DNA of 52,932 nucleotides, taken from positions 25,038 to 77,969 of the forward strand of contig PLYO01000033.1 of the NCBI GenBank assembly GCA_003151825.1, given 5' to 3'. Numbering within the stretch: position 1 is the first letter of the stretch; every line of letters starts with the position of its first letter. Made by a program: the position numbers and the translations under genes. Under the pieces are notes generated by a model, which worked only from the letters and a program-made list of their open reading frames with translations, did not search any database and had not been told where the DNA came from. Below are positions 20,109 through 28,972 of the stretch, piece by piece. The DNA is from Ignavibacteriota bacterium (lineage in GTDB: Bacteria; Bacteroidota; Ignavibacteria; Palsa-1295).

Positions 20109-21986
20109 ATGAATAAAACCGTCTATATTCGTTTCATCCTCTTCACATCGCTTGCCACGGCATTTACGCTTTTTCGGCCCGTTGCATCCATTTCGCAGAC
20201 TTCGGTCACGCCACGCGTTCCCTGTCCGGCGGTCACATCTCATAAGAATGTGACGAATGAGCTGGGCAAGCCAAGCAACGATCAACCGCTTTCCGGAACA
20301 CTTTACAATTGCGGCAATCCGACAGCCGAGGAGCAATATGTGATCGAGCTGATCAATCGTGCGCGTGCGGATCCGACGGCCGAAGGAGACCGGCTTGACA
20401 CCACGACCGATCCTGGCATCGTGGAAAATTTGCAAGGATATGGAACACCGACACGCAGTCAGGTCAAGTCGGAATTTTCAACGTACCCGGTTCGACCGCC
20501 GCTGGCATGCAATCCGGATTTGCTTGCGATGGCACGGTCGCACAGCCAGAATATGCTTACAAACGGCTATCAGGGCCATAGCGGGCCAGATGGTGATTTC
20601 CCTACTCGTTTCGCTAATTCCGGGTATGCCGGGGGCGCGGGCGGCGAAAATGTATTCGATTACGGTACCGATGGATGGGACATACACGCCAATTTCCAAT
20701 ACGATTTCGGCAACTACCCCACGATCGGTCACCGGACGAACATTATGAACATGACCGGAACCGTTTATACAGAAGTGGGTATCGGAATTATCGAAGGCTC
20801 GAATGCAGGCTTCGGCCCCCAATTTTGTACGGAGGACTTCGGAGAAGGCTCGCAGAATTTTATTCTCGGCGTCGTCTATAGCGATTTTAACGCCAACGGT
20901 TTTTATGATATTGGCGAAGGGGATTCGGGGGTGAAGATTACGGTCACTGGTGGCTCCTCTTACGCCGTTTCTTCCGGTTCGGGCGGGTATGCAATTCCAT
21001 ATTCGGGCAGCGGCAGTGTTACCGTGACTGCTTCCGGCGGCGTGTTTAAAACGCCGGTCTCCAAGACCATTGATTTCTCAGGAGGTGAGAATGTCAAAGT
21101 CGATTTTGGTCCGGACCTGACTGGTTACCCCACGCAGGTCTCACTTGTAACGCCTGATACGACCGTCAATACCCAAACCATCGATTTTGTCTGGGACAGC
21201 ATGGCCGTTGCGAACTCGTATCACATTCAGATCGCGACCGATTCGCTCATGAAACATTTGGTGATCAACGATTCGAATCTCAAACCTGCTTCCATCGCCG
21301 TTAGCACGCTCAAGGATAGCACGACCTATTACTGGCGTGTGCAGGCTAAGAATGCGAAGGGGACTGGACCGTGGTCGGCTATCGATTCGTTTTCTATCAC
21401 CCTTGCGCCAAGTGCGGTGGTACTTGATTTGCCGGCCAATGGTAGCACCCTTCCGGATAGCGCCGTGTATTTCACCTGGGAAACTGCGAACAAAGGCGCC
21501 TACACGTATTGGCTCGTTGTTACTTCGGATAAAGCCATGATGGACACGATCTTTCAGGATAACACAAATGATACCACTAACGAATCGCTCGATGTAACCA
21601 ATTTCCAGAACGGACAGACGTACTACTGGGACGTCGCTGCGGAAAACGATAATGGTTGGGGTTCTCCGAGCGCCGTGTGGAGCTTTATCATAGGCTCTTC
21701 GTCGGTTGCGGCGACAAGTGCGGTTGTTGCGGGGCCGGTTACCATTTCGCCGAATCCATCGCAAGGTTCAGCCAGCCTTCATTTCACGCTTGCATCTTCT
21801 GAAGATGTGTCGCTTCTTATTTTCAATAGCGCCGGAGAACAAGTGCAATCGCTCGATTTGGGAATGCTTCCCGCCGGGCTGAACAATTATGTTTGGGACG
21901 GCTCCGGTTTGCCGAATGGGAGTTACGCCATTCAACTTCGAATGGGCGATCAGGTTGAAAATGCGAGGGTCGTGATACTGAAATAG
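20109..21986 (+). CDS. Secreted CAP/SCP-domain protein with T9SS sorting domain (paralogue 2)
   Basis: A 625-residue tandem paralogue of the preceding gene. Signal peptide MNKTVYIRFILFTSLATAFT; CAP domain with EEQYVIELINRARADP, ARSHSQNM, GGENVFDYG and GHRTNIMN; the same SdrD-B-like module (VVYSDFNANGFYDIGEGDS). It then carries two fibronectin-like modules (TYYWRVQAKNAKGTGPWSA and TYYWDVAAENDNGWGSPSA) where paralogue 1 has one, and a T9SS domain (SPNPSQGSASLHFTLA) ending ARVVILK. The extra module means one duplication or loss since the genes split. Leaders are also alike (TTTTCCTGCATTATGAATAA here), so regulation may be shared. Likely an exported surface or secreted binding protein. Confidence 0.88.
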   Translation: MNKTVYIRFILFTSLATAFTLFRPVASISQTSVTPRVPCPAVTSHKNVTNELGKPSNDQPLSGTLYNCGNPTAEEQYVIELINRARADPTAEGDRLDTTTDPGIVENLQGYGTPTRSQVKSEFSTYPVRPPLACNPDLLAMARSHSQNMLTNGYQGHSGPDGDFPTRFANSGYAGGAGGENVFDYGTDGWDIHANFQYDFGNYPTIGHRTNIMNMTGTVYTEVGIGIIEGSNAGFGPQFCTEDFGEGSQNFILGVVYSDFNANGFYDIGEGDSGVKITVTGGSSYAVSSGSGGYAIPYSGSGSVTVTASGGVFKTPVSKTIDFSGGENVKVDFGPDLTGYPTQVSLVTPDTTVNTQTIDFVWDSMAVANSYHIQIATDSLMKHLVINDSNLKPASIAVSTLKDSTTYYWRVQAKNAKGTGPWSAIDSFSITLAPSAVVLDLPANGSTLPDSAVYFTWETANKGAYTYWLVVTSDKAMMDTIFQDNTNDTTNESLDVTNFQNGQTYYWDVAAENDNGWGSPSAVWSFIIGSSSVAATSAVVAGPVTISPNPSQGSASLHFTLASSEDVSLLIFNSAGEQVQSLDLGMLPAGLNNYVWDGSGLPNGSYAIQLRMGDQVENARVVILK

Positions 21987-22064
21987 TGCGATTATATGCC
22001 TGTTGCCACTATATTCATTGCGAGTCGGTAACAAAAGTTGATTTTCGGAGTTATTCTGATAGCA

Positions 22065-22658
22065 ATGTCAATTAGAAGACTCATTCCGGTTTTACTGTGC
22101 GCGGTCGTGCTGGGTTCATGCGCGACCGAACCCGCTGCTTTGGGCCCGCTTGTCTATATGCAGCAATTCGATGGGAATGTCTCGACCATTGTCTGGCCTG
22201 TGGGCGCCGCGCGGGCAAGCCAGAGCGATACGTACGCGCCCGATTTCCGCTGGCACCGCGCGGATAGTACGCTCGATAGCCTTAGCGGACATCGCGGCCA
22301 AATTGTCCTCGTCAATTTTTGGGCTACGTGGTGCGTGTATTGCAAGACGGAAATGCCCTCGATTCAAGCGGCCGCAAACCAGATGGGGGACAGCCTTTTT
22401 GTCATTGGCGTCTCGGTCGATTATCCCGGAAATCCCTTTACGACCGTTCAGAATTATGTGCAGGGAAAATATACATATCAATTTGCCATCGACTCGGTCT
22501 ATACGCTTTTTTGGCAGTATTTTCCGTGGGTGACAAGCCCGGAACTCCCGGTATCCTGCTTCATCGATCACAATGGCAAGCTGATGAACACGGTAATCGG
22601 CGAAATACCTGACGAGCAGACCGTTCTTTACTGGGCCAGGAAAACGGAAACGGAATAA
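22065..22658 (+). CDS. TlpA-like thioredoxin-fold lipoprotein
   Basis: A 197-residue protein. The start MSIRRLIPVLLCAVVLGSC ends in a lipobox (LGSC), so the product is probably lipidated and periplasm-facing. A thioredoxin fold of the TlpA/ResA/AhpC-TSA type follows, with strand VNFWATW and the redox centre WCVYC near residue 90, then IGVSVDYPGN and the cis-Pro loop SPELPVSCFID. It should reduce disulfides of exported or cytochrome-maturation proteins; the redox partner is not encoded nearby. ATG 22065 is chosen over an in-frame TTG at 22038. It converges with the next gene, with a 2-bp gap. Confidence 0.85.
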   Translation: MSIRRLIPVLLCAVVLGSCATEPAALGPLVYMQQFDGNVSTIVWPVGAARASQSDTYAPDFRWHRADSTLDSLSGHRGQIVLVNFWATWCVYCKTEMPSIQAAANQMGDSLFVIGVSVDYPGNPFTTVQNYVQGKYTYQFAIDSVYTLFWQYFPWVTSPELPVSCFIDHNGKLMNTVIGEIPDEQTVLYWARKTETE

Positions 22659-22660
22659 TT

Positions 22661-25600
22661 CTACCGGATCACGACAAAACTTCCCGTCACGATGCCGATG
22701 CCGCCATCGATGGGATGCAGGCGATAGTGGTATGCGCCGCTCGGCAATTGGGGGCCAGACACGATAAACGCCGCCGCGCCTGCTTCGGATACGCTGTTCG
22801 TTCCCGAAAAAACAATCGATCCCACGTCGTCCATAATGTCCATTCTGACCGTAACGGCTCGAAGCGCGGTGAACGGCATGGTAATGGGCGATTCTTCCGT
22901 AACCGGATTGGGATGGACGGTCCCGCGTATGGGAACGATACCATCGTTCAGCGACCAGTTCGACCCATAGCGAAGCATATTATAGAGAACGCTATCGCCG
23001 CATAAAAATTGAAGCCCGATCGTGCCGGTATCGGCGGTCGAGCCAAGCAGGCATTTATTGAATGTGTTATTCCCATTATTAAGCTCGAAGCTCGCGATAT
23101 GGAAATCCGTCCATGCCGAATCGGAAATCGTGATTGTGAACTGCATTTTGAGGATCGGCATGGTCGAATCGAACGTCATGTCTGTGCCATCGATGGTAAT
23201 GGGCAAATACTGGAGCTTCGTCCCGGTAGCCTGCGTCGGCAGGACGTGTACTACGGGCGCGCCGGTCATGCTGGAGGAAGTGGCGAGCGTATCGAAGGGC
23301 GTCATAATATCGCCATTGTAGGCAAGCGTAATCTCTATGGATTGGAGTCCCTTCGCGGTGAATTTCGAGCTTGGCATGATGTAAAGCGTCGCGGTGTCGC
23401 CCGGAGCGACGGTTTGTTTGTTTGACATGGCGCTAAACCGCACCGTATCGGTTGGCGTCGTATAGCCTGAGAGCGGGATGTGTCGAACGGGTGCAGAATC
23501 GGCATCGGTCGAATCTGTAAGGATTCCCATTGCTTGTCCGCTATTAACAGGCAAGTACAGAATAGTATCATAAAACGTATCGAGCGGATTAATTACGAAG
23601 GGCGTTGTTGGTGTATTGACCATTGTGAAATTAACACCGGATATGGAGATCGACGAATCATGAATGGTGTCGCAGCCCAAATTCACGATGGGAATGACGA
23701 TATTCTTCTGCTGGCAAAAGGTGATCGTGTCGAAATTACGAGGCGTGGTGTCGAGCGAAAGCGTGCGGGTTCCCGGCTTGACAAATACGCGATAGGGAAT
23801 GAGGCTTAGATATTCCTTGCTCGTTCCGCCGACGCTGTCGCTGATCTGAAGATAACCCTGATAATAGCCTAATGTCTGGCCGAGCGCCTCGATGCCTTCG
23901 ATCAAAATACTGTCTGGCGCAAGCAATCGGTTTATGAGAGGAGGCTTACGCACATTGAATCGAGAAGCGGGTGGTGGCCCTGTTTTGGTGGAATCGAGCC
24001 ACACGGCAGAGACAAAGAGCGAATCGCACCCGATTTCGGAAATGGTAAAAGCAAAAATAGAATCCTGGCATCGTGTGATCGTATCGAAGTCGATAATATT
24101 CGGAAGTGAGCCCCCAAAGCGATCTTTGATGACGAGTTCCGCGCTATCCGGTGAGCCAATCCCCGTAACGGGATACGCGAGGCGAACCGCTTTACCGAGC
24201 ACCTGCAGATTAAGAATAAGCGAATCGACGATCTTTCCGATCGTCCTGGGAGCGAACGTCACGGTGAACGTTTTGCTGGAGAACGGCGGAATCGAGTCGT
24301 TCGCAAAAGCTGTATCGAGCACGAAGCTGGTGCCGTATTTCAATTGCGAGCTTAGTAGTTGCACGGTAAAGCAGCTATCGTTCGCGATGGTGATGGTGCT
24401 GGTGCGGTTCTGGCAGAGCGCGGTCGAGTCAAACGTTACATTCGAGAGCGCGTGGATCGGATTGAAGAAGCGAAGCCCGGACTGGATTGTCACGGTGTCA
24501 TATATAAAAATTCCGTCGCGCTCGATTTCGAGGAAGACTTGTGTTCGATAGGGTCCCGCAACTAAGGAGCTAAGTTCGAGATCGAGATTGCCATTTGTCT
24601 CGGGTGGAATAAGGATTGGGAACACAGGCGGTAGTCCGGTGGCAGAATCGAAAATGCCCAGCGCAGGCGCGGCGGGTGCGCTCGCGCTCAAAAGAAAAAT
24701 GGAATCGCAGCCTAAATTTTTTATCGTGATAAGTGTATCGCGAGGCTTGCATAGATCAATGGAATCTACGTTCAGCGATGCTTTCGGAAATTCGTATTGA
24801 GGCAGCGAGCCATCGCCTCCGTCCGAAGATTTATAAACGTTCCCGCTCGTATCGAATGCATACATTACTTCGCCCTGGCACCCGGTCACAGCGAAACGAG
24901 TGTCCTTATCATTGACCGGGCCGCCAATCTGCGTCCAGGTCTTGCCGCTGTCTTTCGAGCGCCAAATTCCGCTGTCTGCTTTGTTCTGCTGCGTATCGCA
25001 CTGCACGTAGAGGGTAAATCCGAATCCGGCAATATGCCCGGTTGTGCGAAAGGGAAGCGTGATTCCCGTCGTCCAGGTCGTTCCAAAGTCGGCGGAAGAC
25101 CGGATGGAGGAAATGGGATTGAAGAACGGAAATTGATAATCGTCTCCTTCGCCTGCCGTAAAAAACCACGATGAGCCTTTGACTCCATAGACGCTCCAGG
25201 TCTCGATGTCGTTGACGGGCGAAAGATGAGTCCAGTTGAGGCCGCCATCGACCGACTGGGACCAAATTGCATTACTAATACCCGTCACTACGCCGTGGAG
25301 ATCGTCAACGAAATCAATACCGTTTGCGGAGTCCACGGAATTCCTGAAGGTAATGCCGCCGTCGGTCGAAATAAATCCGATTCCATTTCCCTCGCGGCAT
25401 GTGACCACGATTGCGGATGGAGTTTCGTAAATACAGGCCATTCCACCCGTAACACTGGTCGGCTGCCAGGAGACGCCGCCATCCTTTGTTTGGTAGAGGG
25501 CTGGCGGGTTGGGAGATTTCACCGGGATGATCACTGCCTCGCAGGTTAGCCAGCCATGGAGCGCATCCGTCATGAGAATTTGGGTGACGATGCCATTTGG

Positions 25601-25885
25601 TTGGACTCCGTTCGGATAGAGTGGAATCTGGGTGACGGCCCATGTTTGGCCGCCATTGGTGGTCTTATAGACTCCGTCCTGCAAATGTCCCGCTATGAAA
25701 CCCGTGGATTCATTGAAAAAAAAGCAGGCGCGAAACTCATCGGTATTATTGGGGTTGCTAAAAATGAGTTGCCAGCTCGCTTGCCCGGCCCTAGCGAGAA
25801 AGAAAAGCGAGGAAAGCACGAAAAGGCCCATAACTATGGACCGTCCCAGCAATGTCCTATTTTCACCCGCATAAATCGTTTTCAT
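22661..25885 (-). CDS. Large T9SS-exported propeller protein with repeated Cys-containing Ig-like modules
   Basis: A 1074-residue protein. After a signal sequence (LFVLSSLFFLARAGQAS) the first 370 residues hold YCF48/BNR-type repeats (GGQTWAVT, GGVSWQPT, GGITFRNS, GGLNWTHL, FGTTWTTG, SGKTWTQI). Then come four diverged beta-sandwich modules of about 100 residues, each with a marker such as NLGCDSI, NDSCFTV, EIGCDSL or NLGCDTI, resembling ASPM/SPD-2/Hydin 'choice-of-anchor' domains. A cohesin-like module and a T9SS domain (HPNPVTEESPITMPF ... LPSGAYHYRL) close it. ATG 25885 gives a basic N-region for the signal peptide; ATG 25831 is an alternative. A surface adhesin-like role is inferred. Confidence 0.85.
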   Translation of the reverse strand: MKTIYAGENRTLLGRSIVMGLFVLSSLFFLARAGQASWQLIFSNPNNTDEFRACFFFNESTGFIAGHLQDGVYKTTNGGQTWAVTQIPLYPNGVQPNGIVTQILMTDALHGWLTCEAVIIPVKSPNPPALYQTKDGGVSWQPTSVTGGMACIYETPSAIVVTCREGNGIGFISTDGGITFRNSVDSANGIDFVDDLHGVVTGISNAIWSQSVDGGLNWTHLSPVNDIETWSVYGVKGSSWFFTAGEGDDYQFPFFNPISSIRSSADFGTTWTTGITLPFRTTGHIAGFGFTLYVQCDTQQNKADSGIWRSKDSGKTWTQIGGPVNDKDTRFAVTGCQGEVMYAFDTSGNVYKSSDGGDGSLPQYEFPKASLNVDSIDLCKPRDTLITIKNLGCDSIFLLSASAPAAPALGIFDSATGLPPVFPILIPPETNGNLDLELSSLVAGPYRTQVFLEIERDGIFIYDTVTIQSGLRFFNPIHALSNVTFDSTALCQNRTSTITIANDSCFTVQLLSSQLKYGTSFVLDTAFANDSIPPFSSKTFTVTFAPRTIGKIVDSLILNLQVLGKAVRLAYPVTGIGSPDSAELVIKDRFGGSLPNIIDFDTITRCQDSIFAFTISEIGCDSLFVSAVWLDSTKTGPPPASRFNVRKPPLINRLLAPDSILIEGIEALGQTLGYYQGYLQISDSVGGTSKEYLSLIPYRVFVKPGTRTLSLDTTPRNFDTITFCQQKNIVIPIVNLGCDTIHDSSISISGVNFTMVNTPTTPFVINPLDTFYDTILYLPVNSGQAMGILTDSTDADSAPVRHIPLSGYTTPTDTVRFSAMSNKQTVAPGDTATLYIMPSSKFTAKGLQSIEITLAYNGDIMTPFDTLATSSSMTGAPVVHVLPTQATGTKLQYLPITIDGTDMTFDSTMPILKMQFTITISDSAWTDFHIASFELNNGNNTFNKCLLGSTADTGTIGLQFLCGDSVLYNMLRYGSNWSLNDGIVPIRGTVHPNPVTEESPITMPFTALRAVTVRMDIMDDVGSIVFSGTNSVSEAGAAAFIVSGPQLPSGAYHYRLHPIDGGIGIVTGSFVVIR

Positions 25886-26051
25886 GTTCGCGTAGAGGCT
25901 CTCATCCAATATAACTCCGTGGGACCGATAAGCTCACAAGTTTAGAATACTCAATCGTTTTACAAGAGTGAACGAGGTATGGTTCATCTTGCGGCTGAAT
26001 CTTCTACCGGAGCAACGGGTTTAGTAACCCCCATTTCTAAAAGTATCGAGT

Positions 26052-27204
26052 ATGATCGAAATAACTACCACCCAAATTGCCGATCTGCGGGCGCGTCTCG
26101 CGGAACTCGGCAACTCTCTTTGACCTCGTTCTAAAAGAACGCCGGATCGAAGCCCTCGAACACGAATCCGGCCACGTCCATTTCTGGGAAGACCCCCAGA
26201 AGGCCCAGAAAATCATGCAGGAACTCTCGCGCCTGAAAAAAGAGCGCGACGATTTCCAAAAGCTGCGAAGCCGCGTCGATGATGTGGATGAACTCATCGA
26301 ACTTGCCCGCGCCGACGATTCGCTCGCCGCGCAAGTGGCCGAAGAATTCTCGCGTCTTGTCGATGAACTCACCGCGCAGGAAGTGGCTGTCATGCTCAGC
26401 AAGCCGGACGACCGCAAGGATGCAATCCTTACCATCAATGCCGGCCAGGGCGGCACCGAAGCCTGCGACTGGGCCGAAATGCTCGAACGCATGTACACGC
26501 GCTGGGCCGAACGGCAGGGATACAAAGTCCGGCTGCTCGATGAGCTTGCCGGCGAAAGCGCAGGCATCAAATCGGCAACGCTTGAAATCAATGGCGAGAA
26601 CGCCTTCGGTTATCTCAAAACCGAAAATGGCGTCCATCGCCTTGTCCGCATTTCGCCCTTCGACGCTAACGCCCGGCGCCACACCTCCTTTGCGAGCGTC
26701 TATGCCTATCCCGTGATCGAGGAGGATAATGCCGAGATTGTCCTCAACCCGGCTCTGCTTCAACGCGACACCTTTCGTTCCGGTGGCAAAGGAGGGCAGA
26801 ATGTCAACAAAGTCGAGACGGCCGTTCGCCTCACGTACAAATATACCGATGCAGAAGGCAATCCGCATACCGTCATCTCGGCATGTCAAGAAGAACGATC
26901 GCAGCTCCAGAATGGCGACCGCGCCATGAAGGTGCTGAAATCGCGCATCGTCGCGATTGATCGGGAAGTCGAGGAAGCTCGTCTCGCCGTAATCGAAGGC
27001 ACGAAGAAAAAAATCACCTGGGGTTCGCAAATTCGCTCCTACGTATTCCAGCCGTACACGATGGTCAAAGACCACCGCACCAAAGTTGCAAAAACCGATG
27101 TCCATGCCGTCATGGATGGCGACATCACCGATTTTATGAAGGCCTATTTGCTCTTCGAAGGCGGGAAATTGAAGGTGAGCGAATCGGCGGAGGAGGAAAT
27201 GTGA
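26052..27204 (+). CDS. prfB: Peptide chain release factor 2, expressed by programmed +1 frameshift
   Basis: The gene starts at ATG 26052 (MIEITTTQIADLRARLAELG). After 23 codons it meets an in-frame TGA at 26121 in the context CTT TGA C; a +1 shift on CTT continues as LFDLVLKERRIEALEHE to the stop at 27204, giving about 383 residues. RF2 identity is shown by the SPF anticodon-like tripeptide (VRISPFDANARR) and the GGQ hydrolysis motif (GGKGGQNVNKVET). It releases peptides at UGA and UAA. The frameshift is the classic autoregulation: low RF2 lets ribosomes shift. The purine-rich Shine-Dalgarno-like booster found upstream of the shift site in E. coli is not visible here. Confidence 0.95.
26118..26124 (+). 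promoter_or_regulatory. prfB recoding site CTT TGA C
   Basis: The heptamer CTTTGAC is the conserved prfB slippery site: ribosomes pausing at the UGA codon slip +1 from CUU to UUU. The zero frame ends here and the downstream RF2 frame starts here. Confidence 0.93.
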
Positions 27205-27228
27205 TTACATTGGAAACGTTAAAACCTT

Positions 27229-27960
27229 ATGACCAGCGTTCGTGAACCATCCGCAGGCATTGCTACCGATGAGCGATGGCGCGCGGCGCAGCGATACGAG
27301 CAGGAGTGGTGGAAAAACCATCCGCCGGACCCCGAGTTTTACATAGAGTTTGCCGAGGAGGTCACGCGCGAGCTTTCGCCGTTTATCGTACTTTCTCCGA
27401 ATCATTTTGTGCTCGAAGTAGGAAGCGGTGCCGCAGGCATCATCACGGGTTTGGATGGCGCGCACCGATATGCGCTGGACCCGCTCGAGGACTATTACTG
27501 CATGGTCGAGAGCTTTCGGCAGTTCCGCGATCCGGCCGTTCACTATGCGTGCGCGCGGGGTGAAGCATTGCCGTATTCCGATGGGATGTTCGATCTGGTC
27601 ATCTCCGACAATGTGTTGGACCACTGCGAACTCCCCGCGAAAGTCTTGAGTGAAATCCATCGAGTGCTGAAGCCGGGTGGCATCGTATATCTCCGGTTGA
27701 ATGTGTACCTGCAGTGGGGACGGTTTGTCCGCATGATGGCGGAGCGCCTTCAGATCGATGCCGGGCATCCCCACACGTTTACGCGCCCCATGCTGCATAC
27801 CGCGATACTCGGCGCCGGCTTTGAAATTCTGGACGTTCATGCACGAAGTTATCGCAAAGAGTGGTTTCGGGATGTGACCTCCGGAAGCGCGAAGGGTGTT
27901 ATGAAAGCCCTCGCGTTTGCAACGCGCAGCAGCACGGTTCATATCCTCCGAAAGCCATAA
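27229..27960 (+). CDS. Class I SAM-dependent methyltransferase (Methyltransf_11 type)
   Basis: A 243-residue soluble protein. Motif I is FVLEVGSGAAGIITGLDGA (residues about 62-80); later FDLVISDNVLDHCELP and LSEIHRVLKPGGIVYLRLNV give the usual motif II/III pattern of Methyltransf_11 enzymes. Between motif I and the acidic loop it has DPLEDYYCM, so the acidic SAM contact is probably the Asp in ALDPL. The substrate is unknown; a sugar, lipid or small-molecule target is possible. It begins 24 bp after prfB and could be co-transcribed with it. The next gene, on the same strand, starts 52 bp later. Confidence 0.8.
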   Translation: MTSVREPSAGIATDERWRAAQRYEQEWWKNHPPDPEFYIEFAEEVTRELSPFIVLSPNHFVLEVGSGAAGIITGLDGAHRYALDPLEDYYCMVESFRQFRDPAVHYACARGEALPYSDGMFDLVISDNVLDHCELPAKVLSEIHRVLKPGGIVYLRLNVYLQWGRFVRMMAERLQIDAGHPHTFTRPMLHTAILGAGFEILDVHARSYRKEWFRDVTSGSAKGVMKALAFATRSSTVHILRKP

Positions 27961-28012
27961 GCTCTCACTCAGATCGAAACAAACGGAGCGCGCACGTTGT
28001 AAGTAGTAGAGC

Positions 28013-28930
28013 GTGGTAGATTATTTCGCAGTTTTTGGCGTCAAGCGGAATGCGTCCGATCGGGAGATCAAGGATGCCTATCGCGCACTGGCCAAAAAAT
28101 ACCACCCCGATCGCATCGCCCACGATGCTCCCGGCGATCCCGAGGCCGAGCATCACATGCAGGAGATTAACGAGGCCAAAGCCGTCCTTTTCGATCCCGT
28201 TCTGCGCGAGGAGCACCGCGTCACGCTCCGGATGCGGGAAACCATGTCCGCCGAGCGTATCGAGGAACTCCGGCGAAACTCCCGTTTTCAAGGAACGACA
28301 ACCTACACTCCGCCCCCGCCACGCCGCCCGAGAAGCAAGTGGGACAAGCGCTGGAAGCAATACACCTTCGGCATTATTGCACTGCTCATACTTGTGGCAG
28401 CCGGAATTATTTCCTACGAGATCGCCTCATCGCCGCGCGGGCTTCCGGCGGACCCCATTAAGGACATTATCGCGCGCTACCGGAAATCGAATTCCAATCT
28501 CCTTGCCGATAGCGTTGCCTCCGCACCCGACACGATTACGTTCCCGGACGATAGCGCACCGAAACTCCGGCGGATGGGCGATATTCTTTTTTCGCTCGGC
28601 GAATATCGCTCGGCCGCGAAATACTATGAAATGTATCTCAAAAAAGCTCCCGAAAACGACACGATAATCGGGAATCTTTCCTACGCATATTTCAAGGAGG
28701 GCCGTTATGCTCAGACCCTCCAAATTCTTTCGCGCCAAATGCACGGCGATTCCAATCTCGTTGTCGCATATTACAATGTCGGCGAGCTGTTTCTCAAAGA
28801 GGACAAACCCTTCGACGCCCGTGACGCATTTCTCGCATCCATTCACATTGCCGACAGCATGGCCCGCGCCGGACGCCGTCCGCCCGACGATGCCCGCCGC
28901 GCCAAAGCCGAACTCGAAAGGATTCCCTAA
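28013..28930 (+). CDS. Membrane-anchored J-domain protein with periplasmic TPR repeats
   Basis: A 305-residue protein. The N-terminal J domain (residues 1-70) has YFAVFGVKRNASDREIKDAY and the essential HPD in KKYHPDR, so it can stimulate DnaK. A proline/arginine linker (PPPPRRPRSKW) leads to one membrane helix (TFGIIALLILVAAGIISYEI, about 120-140). The remainder contains three TPR-like repeats (LFSLGEYRSAAKYYEMYLKK, LSYAYFKEGRYAQTLQIL, YYNVGELFLKEDKPFDARDA). The J domain should face the cytoplasm and the TPRs the periplasm, linking DnaK to an envelope assembly task; this is inference. The start is GTG at 28013, where J-domain homology begins; no ATG lies nearby. Confidence 0.82.
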   Translation: MVDYFAVFGVKRNASDREIKDAYRALAKKYHPDRIAHDAPGDPEAEHHMQEINEAKAVLFDPVLREEHRVTLRMRETMSAERIEELRRNSRFQGTTTYTPPPPRRPRSKWDKRWKQYTFGIIALLILVAAGIISYEIASSPRGLPADPIKDIIARYRKSNSNLLADSVASAPDTITFPDDSAPKLRRMGDILFSLGEYRSAAKYYEMYLKKAPENDTIIGNLSYAYFKEGRYAQTLQILSRQMHGDSNLVVAYYNVGELFLKEDKPFDARDAFLASIHIADSMARAGRRPPDDARRAKAELERIP

Positions 28931-28972
28931 GCCTAAAAACCGCTCCGCCGCCCAGATGGTGTAGCGCGGAAT

